A stretch of 64,000 nt of DNA, from the NCBI RefSeq assembly GCF_040939785.1, contig NZ_CP162553.1, positions 1,426,001-1,490,000 of the forward strand, given 5' to 3'. Below, in pieces: positions 51,911 through 61,520 of the stretch. The first letter of the stretch is position 1, and each line of letters starts with the position of its first letter. The position numbers were made by a program, and so were the translations under genes. Under the pieces are notes generated by a model. That model made no database searches. It saw nothing but the letters and a program-made list of their open reading frames with translations, and was not told where the DNA came from. Source of the stretch: Bradyrhizobium lupini (GTDB taxonomy: Bacteria > Pseudomonadota > Alphaproteobacteria > Rhizobiales > Xanthobacteraceae).

Positions 51911-53010
51911 TGGCTCTGCTCGAGGTTCAGGGTCTGCTCAAGCATTTCGTCGCCGAGCGTTCGCTGTTCGGCCGGGCGCTGGCGCATGTCAAAGCGGTCG
52001 ATGGCGTTTCCTTCTCGCTCGATGCCGGCAAGACGCTAGCGCTGGTCGGTGAATCCGGCTGCGGCAAATCCACCGTTAGCCGCCTGGTGCTGCGGCTGAT
52101 CGAGCCGGATGCAGGCACGATCCGTTTCGAAGGCCGCGATCTGCTCTCGCTCGACGCCGGCGCACTGCGCGCCTTTCGCCGCGAGGCGCAGATCATCTTC
52201 CAGGACCCCTACGCCTCGCTCAATCCGCGCATGACCGTCGGCCAGATCCTGACCGAGCCGCTGGCGCTGCACAATCTGGTGCCGCCCGCCCGGCGGCGCG
52301 AACGCGTCGAGGAGATCCTGCGGCTGGTCGGGCTGGAGCCGCGGCTGGCGCGTCGTTACCCGCACGAGTTTTCCGGCGGCCAGCGCCAGCGTATCGCCAT
52401 CGCCCGCGCGCTCGCGGTCGAGCCGAAACTGATCATCTGCGATGAGCCGGTCTCGGCGCTCGACGTCTCGATCCGCTCGCAGATCCTCAATCTGCTGCGC
52501 GAGCTGCAGGACCGGCTCGGGCTGGCCTACATTTTCGTCTCGCACGACCTCGCGGTGGTCAAGCACATCGCCGACCACGTGGCGGTGATGAATCTCGGCC
52601 AGATCGTCGAGACGGCGGCGGCGGACGCGCTGTTTGCCGCACCGCGTCATCCCTACAGCCGGGCTCTATTGTCCGCGATTCCCGTGCCTAAACCGCGGGC
52701 AAAGCGCAGCCGCATTGTGCTGCAGGGCGAAATCCCCAGCGCGCTCAATCCGCCGCCGGGATGCCGCTTCCACACCCGCTGCCCCTACGTGGTCGACCGT
52801 TGCCGCAACGAAATGCCTCAGCTCGTGCAGGATGGCATCGGACATGCAACGGCATGCCACCGAACGTCGGGACTGCCGTCGTCCGAGGCGATCGTCCCAA
52901 CGGACGGCGGCTTCTCCCCGGTTCTCGAAAAATTGGTCGCCGCCTTCAGCGGCGGCCCGGAAGCAGTCCGCGGCAGCGGGGTTAGTTCATTGGGGACGAA
53001 CCCGGCATAG
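51910..53010 (+). CDS. Peptide ABC transporter ATPase 2b (DppF-like)
   Basis: A 366-residue ATPase with Walker [18 protein letters not shown], signature FSGGQRQRIAIARAL and Walker B LIICDEPVSALDVSIRSQIL, plus the Cys-rich GCRFHTRCPYVVDRCRNEMPQL domain. The tail beyond residue 330 (about 40 residues ending GTNPA) is longer than usual. The ATG overlaps the preceding stop by one base (TGATG). It pairs with the DppD-like gene as the second importer's ATPase set. Confidence 0.91.
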   Translation: MALLEVQGLLKHFVAERSLFGRALAHVKAVDGVSFSLDAGKTLALVGESGCGKSTVSRLVLRLIEPDAGTIRFEGRDLLSLDAGALRAFRREAQIIFQDPYASLNPRMTVGQILTEPLALHNLVPPARRRERVEEILRLVGLEPRLARRYPHEFSGGQRQRIAIARALAVEPKLIICDEPVSALDVSIRSQILNLLRELQDRLGLAYIFVSHDLAVVKHIADHVAVMNLGQIVETAAADALFAAPRHPYSRALLSAIPVPKPRAKRSRIVLQGEIPSALNPPPGCRFHTRCPYVVDRCRNEMPQLVQDGIGHATACHRTSGLPSSEAIVPTDGGFSPVLEKLVAAFSGGPEAVRGSGVSSLGTNPA

Positions 53011-53033
53011 CCGTAAAACAGAGGTTGAGAGCG

Positions 53034-54545
53034 ATGAGTCCTATGCGTTTGGCACTCCTGGCGTCGGCATTGCTGACGTCGCTCGTAGGCGCGGCCCAAG
53101 CCCAGACCACACTTCGCATCGGCATCGCCGAGGATCCTGACATCCTCGATCCCAGCATCGGCCGCACCTATGTCGGCCGCATCGTGTTCTCCGCCTTCTG
53201 CGACAAGCTGTTCGACATCGACGAGAAGCTCAACATCGTGCCGCAGCTCGCGCTGTCGCATGAGACCTCGCCCGACGGCAAGGAGATGACGATCAAGCTC
53301 CGGCCCAACGTGAAATTCCACGACGGCGAGCCGCTCGACGCGGAAGCCGCAAAGTTCTCGATCGAGCGTCACATGACGCTGCCGACCTCGTTCCGCAAGT
53401 CCGAGCTCGCCAGCGTCGACCATGTCGAAATCGTAGACCCTCTGACCATCAAGCTGGTGCTTAAGACACCTTACTCCCCGCTGATCGCCCAGCTGACCGA
53501 CCGCTCCGGCATGATGGTGTCGCCGAAGGCTGCCAAGGAGGCCGGCGACAAGTTCGGCCTGCATCCGGTCTGCGCCGGTCCCTACAAGTTCGTCGAGCGC
53601 GTGCAGCAGGACCGCATGGTCTTCGAAAAATTCGCCGACTATTGGAACAAGGACAACATCCATATCGACCGGGTGGTCTTCCTGCCGATCGTTGACGCCA
53701 CGGTGCGCCTTGCCAACCTGAAGTCCGGCGGACTCGATCTGATCGAGCGCGTGCTCGCCACCGACATCAAGGACGTGCGTGCGGATTCGCGGCTCGTGCT
53801 GTCGACGGCACCGGAGCTCGGCTATTACGGCCTGACCGTCAATATCCGCAACGACAAAGCAAAGGGGCCGCTCAGCCAGTCGGCGAAAGTACGCCAAGCG
53901 CTCGATCTGTCGATCGATCGCGAAGCTCTCAACCAAGTTGTCTTTAACGGCGAGTTCACCCCAGGCAATCAATGGGTCAGCCCGACACATCCCTATTACC
54001 AGAAGGCGTTCCCGGTCCACGGCCGCGACGTCGCGAAGGCCAAGGCGCTGCTGAAGGAAGCGGGCATCACCTCGCCGGTGACCGTCGACTACATGATCCC
54101 CAAGGGCGCGGAGAACGAAGCGGTTGCCCAGGTGATCCAGTCGATGGCGGCGGAAGCGGGCTTCGACATCAAGATCCGCGCGGTCGAATTCGCGACCACC
54201 TTCAAGCAGGCCCAGGCCGGCGAGTTCCAGATCTTCCAGATCAACTGGAGCGGCCGCATCGATCCCGACGGCAACTCCTACATCTTCATGCGCAGCAAGG
54301 CACCGCAGAACGATGGCGTCTATTCGAACCCGGAAGCCGACAAGCTGATGGAAGACGGCCGGCTGACCGCCAAATTCGATGAGCGCAAGGCGATCTACGA
54401 AAAGCTGACCGGGATCGTGCTCAACGATTTGCCGATCATCTACATCTACCACCGCACGCTTCTGATTGCGCACACGACCAAGCTCCAGGGTTATAAGCAG
54501 ATGCCAGATGGCCTCGTGCGCGTGGTCGGGCTGAAGTTCAAGTGA
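53034..54545 (+). CDS. Peptide ABC transporter substrate-binding protein 2 (DppA-like, SBP family 5)
   Basis: A 503-residue family 5 binding protein. The signal peptide (MRLALLASALLTSLVGAAQAQ) precedes a mature start TTLRIGIAEDPDILDPSIGRTYVG. TIKLRPNVKFHDGEPLDAEAAKFSIERH is the family signature. The ATG at 53034 follows GAGG; a TTG at 53025 is the in-frame upper limit. It differs clearly in sequence from the first binding protein, so the two importers probably have different ligands. Confidence 0.9.
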   Translation: MSPMRLALLASALLTSLVGAAQAQTTLRIGIAEDPDILDPSIGRTYVGRIVFSAFCDKLFDIDEKLNIVPQLALSHETSPDGKEMTIKLRPNVKFHDGEPLDAEAAKFSIERHMTLPTSFRKSELASVDHVEIVDPLTIKLVLKTPYSPLIAQLTDRSGMMVSPKAAKEAGDKFGLHPVCAGPYKFVERVQQDRMVFEKFADYWNKDNIHIDRVVFLPIVDATVRLANLKSGGLDLIERVLATDIKDVRADSRLVLSTAPELGYYGLTVNIRNDKAKGPLSQSAKVRQALDLSIDREALNQVVFNGEFTPGNQWVSPTHPYYQKAFPVHGRDVAKAKALLKEAGITSPVTVDYMIPKGAENEAVAQVIQSMAAEAGFDIKIRAVEFATTFKQAQAGEFQIFQINWSGRIDPDGNSYIFMRSKAPQNDGVYSNPEADKLMEDGRLTAKFDERKAIYEKLTGIVLNDLPIIYIYHRTLLIAHTTKLQGYKQMPDGLVRVVGLKFK

Positions 54546-54576
54546 GCGTGGCCTCGCCTGACACGCGGCCGGCGCC

Positions 54577-55566
54577 ATGCTGAACTTCCTCGCCCGCCGC
54601 ATCGCGCAGATCGTGCCGACACTGTTCTTCGTGTCGGTGCTGATCTTCTCGCTCCAGCAATTGTTGCCAGGTGATCCAGCGCTGGTGATGGCCGGTGAGG
54701 AGCGCGATCCCGCCGTGATCGAGCAGATCCGCCAGCAATACCGGCTCAATCAGCCGATCCCCGTGCAGTACGTTTATTGGCTCAAGGGCGTTCTATCAGG
54801 CAATTTCGGTGAATCGCTGCGCAACAAGATGCCGGTGCGCGAGCTGATCGCGCAGAAGCTGCCGGTGACGCTCCAGCTCGGCTCGATGGCAATGTTGATC
54901 GCGCTCTTGATCGGCATTCCCGCCGGCATCGTCTCCGCCGTGAAAAGGGGCACCGTCTGGGATTATGGTGCCAATTTGTTCGCGCTGTGGGGCATCTCGA
55001 CGCCGAATTTCTGGCTCGGCATCATGCTGATCTTCCTGTTCTCGATCGAACTCGGCTGGCTGCCGGCGTCCGGCTACGTGCCGTTGACTGAGAACTGGCG
55101 CGCGAGCCTCGCCGCCACCATCATGCCGGCCTTCGTGCTCGGCAACGCAATTTCCGCGGTCCTAATGCGGCACACCCGGAGCGCCATGCTGCAGGTGCTG
55201 GAAAGCGACTATGTCCGCACCGCGCGCGCCAAGGGATTGTCCGAACGCTCGGTCATCCTCAAGCACGCCATGCGCAACGCACTCACGCCAATCATTACGC
55301 TCGGCGCGCTCGAGCTCGGCACGCTCTTGTCGGGCGCGGTTCTGACTGAGCAAATCTTCTCCATTCCGGGCTTCGGCAAACTGATCGTGGACGCCGTGTT
55401 CAACCGCGACTACGCGGTGGTACAGGGCGTCGTGCTGGTGACGGCGACGGTCTACATCACACTGAACCTGGTTGCCGATGTCGCCTACATCCTCGTCAAT
55501 CCGCGGCTACGGGGCTGGACTCATGACCGATGCCGCCCTGCCCGCTGCTCCCATCGCGCAAGCTGA
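54577..55566 (+). CDS. Peptide ABC transporter permease 2a (DppB-like)
   Basis: A 329-residue permease with N-terminal ARRIAQIVPTLFFVSVLIFSLQQLLPGDPALVMAGEE, six hydrophobic segments, and the loop ESDYVRTARAKGLSERSVILKHAMRNALTPIIT. The expected end is near VADVAYILVNPRLRG. The frame runs on for 15 residues with a poor match (WTHDRCRPARCSHRAS), overlapping the next gene by 44 bases. One added base in the GGGG run 55511-55514 would give a stop at 55524-55526, overlapping the next ATG as ATGA, so a small frameshift is suspected here. Confidence 0.87.
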   Translation: MLNFLARRIAQIVPTLFFVSVLIFSLQQLLPGDPALVMAGEERDPAVIEQIRQQYRLNQPIPVQYVYWLKGVLSGNFGESLRNKMPVRELIAQKLPVTLQLGSMAMLIALLIGIPAGIVSAVKRGTVWDYGANLFALWGISTPNFWLGIMLIFLFSIELGWLPASGYVPLTENWRASLAATIMPAFVLGNAISAVLMRHTRSAMLQVLESDYVRTARAKGLSERSVILKHAMRNALTPIITLGALELGTLLSGAVLTEQIFSIPGFGKLIVDAVFNRDYAVVQGVVLVTATVYITLNLVADVAYILVNPRLRGWTHDRCRPARCSHRAS

Positions 55567-56410
55567 CGAGCTGGACAGCCCGGCGCGTCGCGCCCGGCGG
55601 CGCCTGTTCAAACGCAAGGCCGCAGTGTTCGGACTTGTCATGATCAGTTTGTTCGTCGGCTTCGCGGCTCTCGCGCCGCTCGTCGTTCCCTACGATCCCA
55701 TCGCGACGAGCTGGAGCCTGGTTCGCAAGCCGCCCACGACGGCGCACTGGTTCGGCACCGACGAGCTCGGTCGCGACATCCTGAGCCGCGTCGTCTACGG
55801 CGCCCGCGCCTCGCTGCTCGCCGGCCTCACCTCGGTGGCGATCGCTCTGGGCGTCGGCGTTCCGCTCGGCCTGCTTGCCGGCTATCGCGGCGGCTTCGTC
55901 GATGCACTGATCAGCCGGATGACTGACGCGATGCTGGCCTGCCCATTCCTGATCCTGGCGATCGCACTCGCCGCATTCCTCGGTCCGAGCCTTGGCAACG
56001 CCATGATCGCGATCGGCATCTCGGCAACCCCGATTTTCATCCGCCTGACCCGCGGCCAGGTGCTGGTTGTCAAGGCTGAGGACTATGTCGAGGCGGCGCG
56101 CGCGCTCGGCAATCCGCCGTGGCGGATCGCGTTCTCGCACATCCTGCCGAACATCCTGCCGGCGCTGCTAGTGCAGGCGACGCTGTCGATTGCGGCCGCC
56201 ATTATCGCCGAAGCCGCGCTGTCCTTCCTTGGCCTCGGCCAGCAGCCGCCGGCGCCATCCTGGGGCAGCATGCTCAACGCAGCGCAGCGCTTCCTGACCC
56301 AGGCGCCGTGGATGGCGATCTGGCCGGGGCTTGCGATCTTCCTCGTGGTGCTGTCGCTGAACCTGCTCGGCGACGGCCTGCGCGACGCGCTCGATCCACG
56401 CCAGCGCTAG
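55523..56410 (+). CDS. Peptide ABC transporter permease 2b (DppC-like)
   Basis: A 295-residue permease starting MTDAALPAAPIAQADELDSPARRARRRLFKRKAAVFG. It has GTDELGRDILSRVVYGARASLLAG, the loop AEDYVEAARALGNPPWRIAFSHILPNILPALLV and the end LLGDGLRDALDPRQR. It completes the second importer. The gene converges on the uncharacterised gene at 56407-57153 with a 4-base overlap of their ends. Confidence 0.9.
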   Translation: MTDAALPAAPIAQADELDSPARRARRRLFKRKAAVFGLVMISLFVGFAALAPLVVPYDPIATSWSLVRKPPTTAHWFGTDELGRDILSRVVYGARASLLAGLTSVAIALGVGVPLGLLAGYRGGFVDALISRMTDAMLACPFLILAIALAAFLGPSLGNAMIAIGISATPIFIRLTRGQVLVVKAEDYVEAARALGNPPWRIAFSHILPNILPALLVQATLSIAAAIIAEAALSFLGLGQQPPAPSWGSMLNAAQRFLTQAPWMAIWPGLAIFLVVLSLNLLGDGLRDALDPRQR

Positions 56411-57153
56411 ATCACGACCTCGCGCATCACGCGGCGGCAATCCATCTCGTATTCGAGATCGACCACCGGCGGCCGGGCATAGTGCCAGGTCAGGCCGGAC
56501 CGCAACGCCCCGCGGCGGACGAGTTCGTCGACCAGCGCGTGGTGGAAGTCGTGCACGGAATAGGCCTGCACGCCGGTCGTGTCCTTCCAGCCGAAGCCGA
56601 AGGCCGTCATCCTGTTCTCCATCTGGGACGTCGTCGTGAAGCGCACCTTCTCGCGAAGGCCTTCCGGGCTGAGGTCGCGGTAGCGCACGGTGCGCTCGAC
56701 ATAGGTCCCGCCGCCCTCGCGCGCCTCGGCGCCGCCGGAAATCACGAAGCTCGGCGTCTTCGAGCTTGTCGGCCGCGTGAAGGAGAACGCGTAGAACGAC
56801 GGCTCGGCCGGTGGATCGATCTCTGGACAGACATTGCTGCGCGCCACCGGATTGGTGGTGCCGTCGAAGATGCCCCATTCGGACAACGTCTTCACATAGT
56901 GCAGGTTGAACGCGCGAAAACCTTCTTCGCTGAACGCCGCGGGCGAGCGCAGTTCGCAAGCGCAGAAGGCCGTCAGTTGCCGCCCCGCCTCCTGGATATG
57001 CTTCGCGGCAAGCGCAAAGCCTTCGGCGAGCGGCACCAGCCGGTCGAAGCGGACGCGCTCGATCTCATAGCCATCGTCTGCGGCCGCACCGGCCGAATAC
57101 TGGAATACGGACGGAATGAAACGGTAGTTGCCGGCGGAGAATTCACCAATCAT
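56407..57153 (-). CDS. Uncharacterised protein, possibly Rid/2-aminomuconate deaminase-like
   Basis: A 248-residue protein that I do not firmly recognise. The first half has VRFDRLVPLAEGFALAAKHIQEAGRQLTAFCACELRSPAAFSEEGFRAFNLHYVKTLSEWG, which recalls RidA-like proteins in its spacing (helix, beta strand, FN..Y). The second half has FTTTSQMENRMTAFGFGWKDTTGVQAYSVHDFHHALVDELVRRGALRSGLTWHYARPPVVDLEYEMDCRRV. A match to 2-aminomuconate deaminase-type proteins is a guess. No signal peptide or membrane segment is visible. It lies 56 bases after the signalling operon on the same strand. Confidence 0.55.
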   Translation of the reverse strand: MIGEFSAGNYRFIPSVFQYSAGAAADDGYEIERVRFDRLVPLAEGFALAAKHIQEAGRQLTAFCACELRSPAAFSEEGFRAFNLHYVKTLSEWGIFDGTTNPVARSNVCPEIDPPAEPSFYAFSFTRPTSSKTPSFVISGGAEAREGGGTYVERTVRYRDLSPEGLREKVRFTTTSQMENRMTAFGFGWKDTTGVQAYSVHDFHHALVDELVRRGALRSGLTWHYARPPVVDLEYEMDCRRVMREVVI

Positions 57154-57209
57154 GTCGGACTCCTATTCCAGTTGCATGCGAATGCCCTTGTCGCCGTTAA
57201 GCAGGCGCT

Positions 57210-58412
57210 TCAGGTGAAAGCCGGCCAGGAATCGCCGGCATGCATGCCGACCAGCGCCGCGAAAGCCGGCATGGCGGCGGCATCACCGGCTTCCATCTTG
57301 GCAAAAGCTTCGGAATACAGCGCCGTTTCCGGCGCAGCGAATTGGGCCGGCGTCAGCGGCTCGAACGCGCGCAACGCTTCGCTGCGTCCGCGCAGCATCA
57401 GCTCCCCGACGGGACGACCTCGAAAATTCTCAGCCGCCTCGGCGATGCCGGCACTGACGCAAATCCGCGTGCCCAGATGCTTGTTCGCGGCTTCCAGTCG
57501 CGCCGCGATGTTGATGGAGTCGCCATACGCGGTGTAGTCGAAAAACCGGTTGCCGCCGAAATTTCCGACCAGTGCCGGCCCGGCGTGAATGCCGATGCGA
57601 GTGGTGCCGAAATTCACCCCTCTCGGCTTCCAGCGCGCGGAAAAATCCTCCGCCCAGGCGTCGAGCTCGTGCGCGCAGGCAACCGCACGCGTCGTATAAT
57701 CGGGCTGATCTCCGGGCGCATTGAAGAGCACCTGGATTGCATCGCCGATGATCTTGGCAACCGTCCCCTCATGCGTGAAGACGATTTCGGTCATGCCGCC
57801 GACATATTCGTTGAGAAGGGCGCCCAGCGTCTCCGGCGGCGCACTCTCGACCAGCGAGGTGAAGCCCGTTATATCCGTGAAGATGGTCGCGATATCGCGC
57901 CACTGCACTTCGATTCCCTCGCTCTCACCGCCGGCCGCCAGACGCTTGGCGAGCTCGGGCGAGAAATGACGCGAGAGCGCGGCGTGAGCGCGCTCGGCTT
58001 CCGTCTGGCGGCGCCGCACCTCCCGCAGCATCTCGATATGGCGGATGGTCTTCTCGATCGTCATCTCCAGGTCGGCGAAATCGATCGGTTTGGTCAGAAA
58101 GTCGAACGCGCCGCGGTTCATCGCAGTGCGAATGTTGCTCATATCGCCATAGGCCGACAAGATGATGGTGGACTTCTTGTCGTCCGCTTCCTGGAGCTTC
58201 GCCAGCAGTGACAACCCATCCATCCTTGGCATGTTGATGTCGGAGACCACCATGTCGACATGCGGATTCTGCTCGAGCGATTGCAACGCCTCGACGCCGT
58301 CTCGCGCGAACATGATGGTCACCGACCCATCGCAGATCTGCTTGCGGAATTTTTGCAGGACCAACGCCTCGAGATCCGGCTCGTCGTCGACGAAGAGGAT
58401 GGTCGCGGTCAT
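57210..58412 (-). CDS. Response regulator with class III adenylate/guanylate cyclase domain
   Basis: A 400-residue protein. Residues 1-125 are a receiver domain with acidic pocket FVDDEPD, phosphoacceptor Asp in VVSDINMPRMDG, and Lys in LTKPID. From about 165 follows a class III cyclase homology domain: the metal aspartates are in IFTDITGFTSLVES and KIIGDAIQVLF, and the ribose/transition-state segment is DYTAYGDSINIAARLEAANK. These residues suggest an active enzyme, most likely adenylate cyclase. Phosphorylation by the nearby kinase would control cAMP. Its start overlaps the response regulator gene stop by 4 bases. Confidence 0.92.
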   Translation of the reverse strand: MTATILFVDDEPDLEALVLQKFRKQICDGSVTIMFARDGVEALQSLEQNPHVDMVVSDINMPRMDGLSLLAKLQEADDKKSTIILSAYGDMSNIRTAMNRGAFDFLTKPIDFADLEMTIEKTIRHIEMLREVRRRQTEAERAHAALSRHFSPELAKRLAAGGESEGIEVQWRDIATIFTDITGFTSLVESAPPETLGALLNEYVGGMTEIVFTHEGTVAKIIGDAIQVLFNAPGDQPDYTTRAVACAHELDAWAEDFSARWKPRGVNFGTTRIGIHAGPALVGNFGGNRFFDYTAYGDSINIAARLEAANKHLGTRICVSAGIAEAAENFRGRPVGELMLRGRSEALRAFEPLTPAQFAAPETALYSEAFAKMEAGDAAAMPAFAALVGMHAGDSWPAFT

Positions 58413-58798
58413 GCGGCTTTCTCGAGCCTTGTGTCGATTTCCTGCCGCAGCAGCGCGAAATCGATCGGCTTGGTGAGGAGTGCGACCGCGCCGCGCTCGA
58501 TCGCCTTCCGGCGCGTCTCGGCGTCGCCATAGGCGGTGATCATGATGACGGGAACGTCCGGATGCGCAAGACGCACCTTCGGCAGCATGTCGAGCCCGCT
58601 CATGCCGGGCATGTTGATGTCGGACAAAATCAGGATCAACGAGGGATCGCGCACCTCGGCGGCGAGCTTCAGCGCATCGGGTGCCGACGACGCGAATTCC
58701 ATCTGGAAGCGGCCGGCGCGCAAATCGCGCCGAAACTGCTGCCGGAACAGCGCCTCGACGTCGGGCTCGTCATCGACGACCAGGATGTAAACGTTCAA
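58409..58798 (-). CDS. Single-domain response regulator
   Basis: A 129-residue receiver domain: [13 protein letters not shown] at the start, phosphoacceptor Asp in [17 protein letters not shown], Thr in MITAYGD, and Lys in LLTKPID. There is no output domain, so it acts as a shuttle or phosphate sink, or signals by binding. Its start overlaps the kinase stop, and its stop overlaps the cyclase start, each by 4 bases. It is closely similar to the receiver domain of that cyclase, as by duplication. Confidence 0.92.
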   Translation of the reverse strand: MNVYILVVDDEPDVEALFRQQFRRDLRAGRFQMEFASSAPDALKLAAEVRDPSLILILSDINMPGMSGLDMLPKVRLAHPDVPVIMITAYGDAETRRKAIERGAVALLTKPIDFALLRQEIDTRLEKAA

Positions 58799-61392
58799 GT
58801 CTTGCCTCCGGAAGTGCCGTCCGCCGCCATTACGCGCGGCAGGGTGATGATGAATTCGGTGAATACGCCTGGTGCGGTGTTCACGTCGATCGTGCCGCCG
58901 TGCTGTTTCACCACGATGTCATGGCTCATGGAAAGGCCGAGCCCGGTGCCCTCGCCGGCCGGCTTGGTGGTGAAGAAGGGATTGAACATCTTCTCCTTCA
59001 CCTCGGACGGGATCCCGGTGCCGTTGTCGCGAATGCGGATTTCGACCCTGTCGCCGAGCGTTCTGGTTGCTGCGCGCAGGGTGGGCTCGAAGGCGTCTGC
59101 GGCGCTCTCCTTGCGCTGGGCAGTGGCGTAGAAGCCATTCGAGATCAGATTGAGGACGACTCGCGTAATTTCCTGCGGATAGATATCGACCATGCCTGCG
59201 GCGGGGTCGAAGCCGCGCTCTATCGTGACGTTGAAGCCAGGCTTCTCGGCTCGCGCGCCGTAATAGGCGAGGTTGAGGCTTTCCTCGACGATGGCATTGA
59301 TGTCCGCCGGACGGCGCTCTCCGGAGCCCTCGCGCGAATGCAGGAGCATGTTCCTGACGATGGAATCGGCGCGCTTGCCGTGCTGCACCACCTTTTCGAG
59401 GTTGCTCCTGAGCATGCCAGTCAGCTCGTCGACCTCCGCCTTCGTCTTGCCGTCGAGCGAGGCCGCCTGCAGCGCCTCGTTGAGCTCGTCGATCAACTCG
59501 GTCGACACCGCCGAGAAATTGTTAACGAAATTGAGTGGGTTCTTGATCTCGTGCGCGATTCCCGCCGTGAGCTGGCCGAGCGACGCGAGCTTCTCGGTCT
59601 GGACCAGGCGGTCCTGCGCGGTGCGAAGATCGTCGAGGGATTGCGACAGCTCCGTCGTGCGCTTGCGCAATTCGTTCAGCAGTCGCGTATTCTCGATGGC
59701 GATGACGGCTTGCTTCGTGAAGTTCTCAACCAACGCGATTTGCTTGTCGGTGAACGGCCGGACCTCCTTGCGATAAACCGCGACGGTTCCGATCAGCTCG
59801 CTTTCCCTCATCATGGGCACGATTACGATCGTACGGGCGCCGGCGACGTCTGAGATTCCACGAATGGTCGGACCTCCGGCAAGATAGGCCGGAGTTTGTT
59901 GCACATCGTGAACGTGGACGACTTGACGTGTTCCGACGACCACGGCAAGCGCGCTCTCCGGATGGGGACGGATCGCCATATCTTTCCGCGAAGCCGCGAA
60001 CGCAGGCGGCACATTGTAGTCCGCAGCAATTGTGAAATTCTCTCCATCCCACAAATTCATGACGCCGAAACTCGCGCCACAGACTCGTGTGGCATTCTCG
60101 AGCATCTTGTGGAACACCGGTGCGAGTTCGCCCGGAGACGAACTGATGACCTGCAACACTTCCGACGTCGCCGTCTGCTGCTCGAGCGACTCGGTCAACT
60201 CGGCGGTTCTCACCTCGACCTTCTTCTCCAGGTCCGCATAGGATTCCTGCAGGCGCTCGCCCATGTCATTGAACTGGTCCGCGAGCCCCTCCAGTTCGTC
60301 TCCGGTTCGGATCGAGATGCGCTGGGAGAAATCGCCACTGCCGATGCGCTCGGCACCGCTGCGCAGCGCCTGGATCGGCCCGACCATGCGGCGCGCGAGG
60401 AATATCCCGGCAAGCACCGCGAAGATCGACGCCGCGAGCAGCACGAATGCAAGCCGTTCCAACGCGGCATAGAGCGTCGCATAGGCCTCCTCGACCGGGA
60501 GCTCGACGAACATGGTCCAGTGCAGCGGCGCGATCGGGGCCGACGCGGTCAGCACCGTCTGTCCCTGGAGATTGCGCGCTTCGGAAAGCGGGTCGAACGC
60601 GGCGCTGCCTCCGGCAAGCGCGGCGCGCACCTGGGTGAGACCAGACATGTCGGTGTTGCGCAGGACCAGGCTGATATCGGGGTGCGCGATCAGGCGTCCC
60701 TCCGGACCCACCACGTAGGCGTGTCCGTGCTCGCCGACCTTGATCTGGGAGACGACGTCCCAGATCAGCTTGAGATTGACCTCCGCGATACTGACGCCGG
60801 CATCCTTGCGCGACCCAGCCTGCGCCAGGGTCATATACGGCTCGGACTCCCTGCGGAAATAGACCGGACCGTAATAGACCTTGTGCGCGACCGCCTCGGT
60901 AAACTTCGGATCCTCCGACAGGTCGATCCCGCTGTCGGTCGCGTCCATGGCAAGCCGCGAGACCCGGAGCCGCTCCTTGCCGGTCGCATCGACCTGCGCG
61001 AGCTCGGTGACCGCAGGGACTTGGCGCAGCAGCCGCAGCGCATCCAAGCGGCGCTGCTCGAGCGAGCCCGCCGACCAGGGCAGCTGCGTGGTCCAGCCGA
61101 GCTGGCTCTCGATCTCCTTGACGAACTGACCGATCTTGGCAGCGGCCGCCTCGGCTTGTTCATGCTGAACCCGGATCAGCGCGGCCTTGTGCTCGCGATA
61201 ATAGAAGAGGACCTCGAACAGGCCGTTGGCCAGCAGCGCGATCGCGACGACGGCCACGAACAACGCGACATATTTGGTGAACAGCCGCGTCCTGATCCCC
61301 TGCCCCGGCATCGTACCGGACGCGACGCCATCCCGCGCGGCGCTCGGCAGCGTCCGTGCTTGCGGGGTGTCGGGATGGAGGGGAAGGCTCAT
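58795..61392 (-). CDS. Hybrid-free sensor histidine kinase (Cache, HAMP, GAF, HisKA, HATPase)
   Basis: An 865-residue membrane kinase. TM1 spans about residues 41-65 ([23 protein letters not shown]). A periplasmic dCache-like sensor with [18 protein letters not shown] follows, then TM2 near residue 330, a HAMP, a GAF domain ([27 protein letters not shown]), and a coiled coil. The H-box [16 protein letters not shown] and HATPase motifs ([27 protein letters not shown]) follow. The frame is continuous upstream with the RND pump gene, but a terminator-like hairpin (61471-61510) and the ATG at 61392 separate them. It is the first gene of an operon with two response regulators. The signal is unknown. 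Confidence 0.9.
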   Translation of the reverse strand: MSLPLHPDTPQARTLPSAARDGVASGTMPGQGIRTRLFTKYVALFVAVVAIALLANGLFEVLFYYREHKAALIRVQHEQAEAAAAKIGQFVKEIESQLGWTTQLPWSAGSLEQRRLDALRLLRQVPAVTELAQVDATGKERLRVSRLAMDATDSGIDLSEDPKFTEAVAHKVYYGPVYFRRESEPYMTLAQAGSRKDAGVSIAEVNLKLIWDVVSQIKVGEHGHAYVVGPEGRLIAHPDISLVLRNTDMSGLTQVRAALAGGSAAFDPLSEARNLQGQTVLTASAPIAPLHWTMFVELPVEEAYATLYAALERLAFVLLAASIFAVLAGIFLARRMVGPIQALRSGAERIGSGDFSQRISIRTGDELEGLADQFNDMGERLQESYADLEKKVEVRTAELTESLEQQTATSEVLQVISSSPGELAPVFHKMLENATRVCGASFGVMNLWDGENFTIAADYNVPPAFAASRKDMAIRPHPESALAVVVGTRQVVHVHDVQQTPAYLAGGPTIRGISDVAGARTIVIVPMMRESELIGTVAVYRKEVRPFTDKQIALVENFTKQAVIAIENTRLLNELRKRTTELSQSLDDLRTAQDRLVQTEKLASLGQLTAGIAHEIKNPLNFVNNFSAVSTELIDELNEALQAASLDGKTKAEVDELTGMLRSNLEKVVQHGKRADSIVRNMLLHSREGSGERRPADINAIVEESLNLAYYGARAEKPGFNVTIERGFDPAAGMVDIYPQEITRVVLNLISNGFYATAQRKESAADAFEPTLRAATRTLGDRVEIRIRDNGTGIPSEVKEKMFNPFFTTKPAGEGTGLGLSMSHDIVVKQHGGTIDVNTAPGVFTEFIITLPRVMAADGTSGGKT

Positions 61393-61470
61393 CCCGCTGA
61401 ACCTAGCAAGAAGACCGGACCTTGTCTCTCGCGAGCGCGGGAAAGCCTGATGGCAGCCGGGCCCCGAGGC

Positions 61471-61510
61471 AAATAGAAAAGGGCGGCAGCGGATTGGCCG
61501 CTGCCGCCCT
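61471..61510 (-). terminator. Rho-independent terminator after the RND pump gene
   Basis: On the minus strand AGGGCGGCAGCGG-CCAAT-CCGCTGCCGCCCT forms a perfect 13-bp stem and 5-base loop, followed by TTTCTATTT. It falls inside the open frame that joins the RND pump and kinase, which is strong evidence that these are separate genes. Confidence 0.88.
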
Positions 61511-61520
61511 CGGGTTCGCT

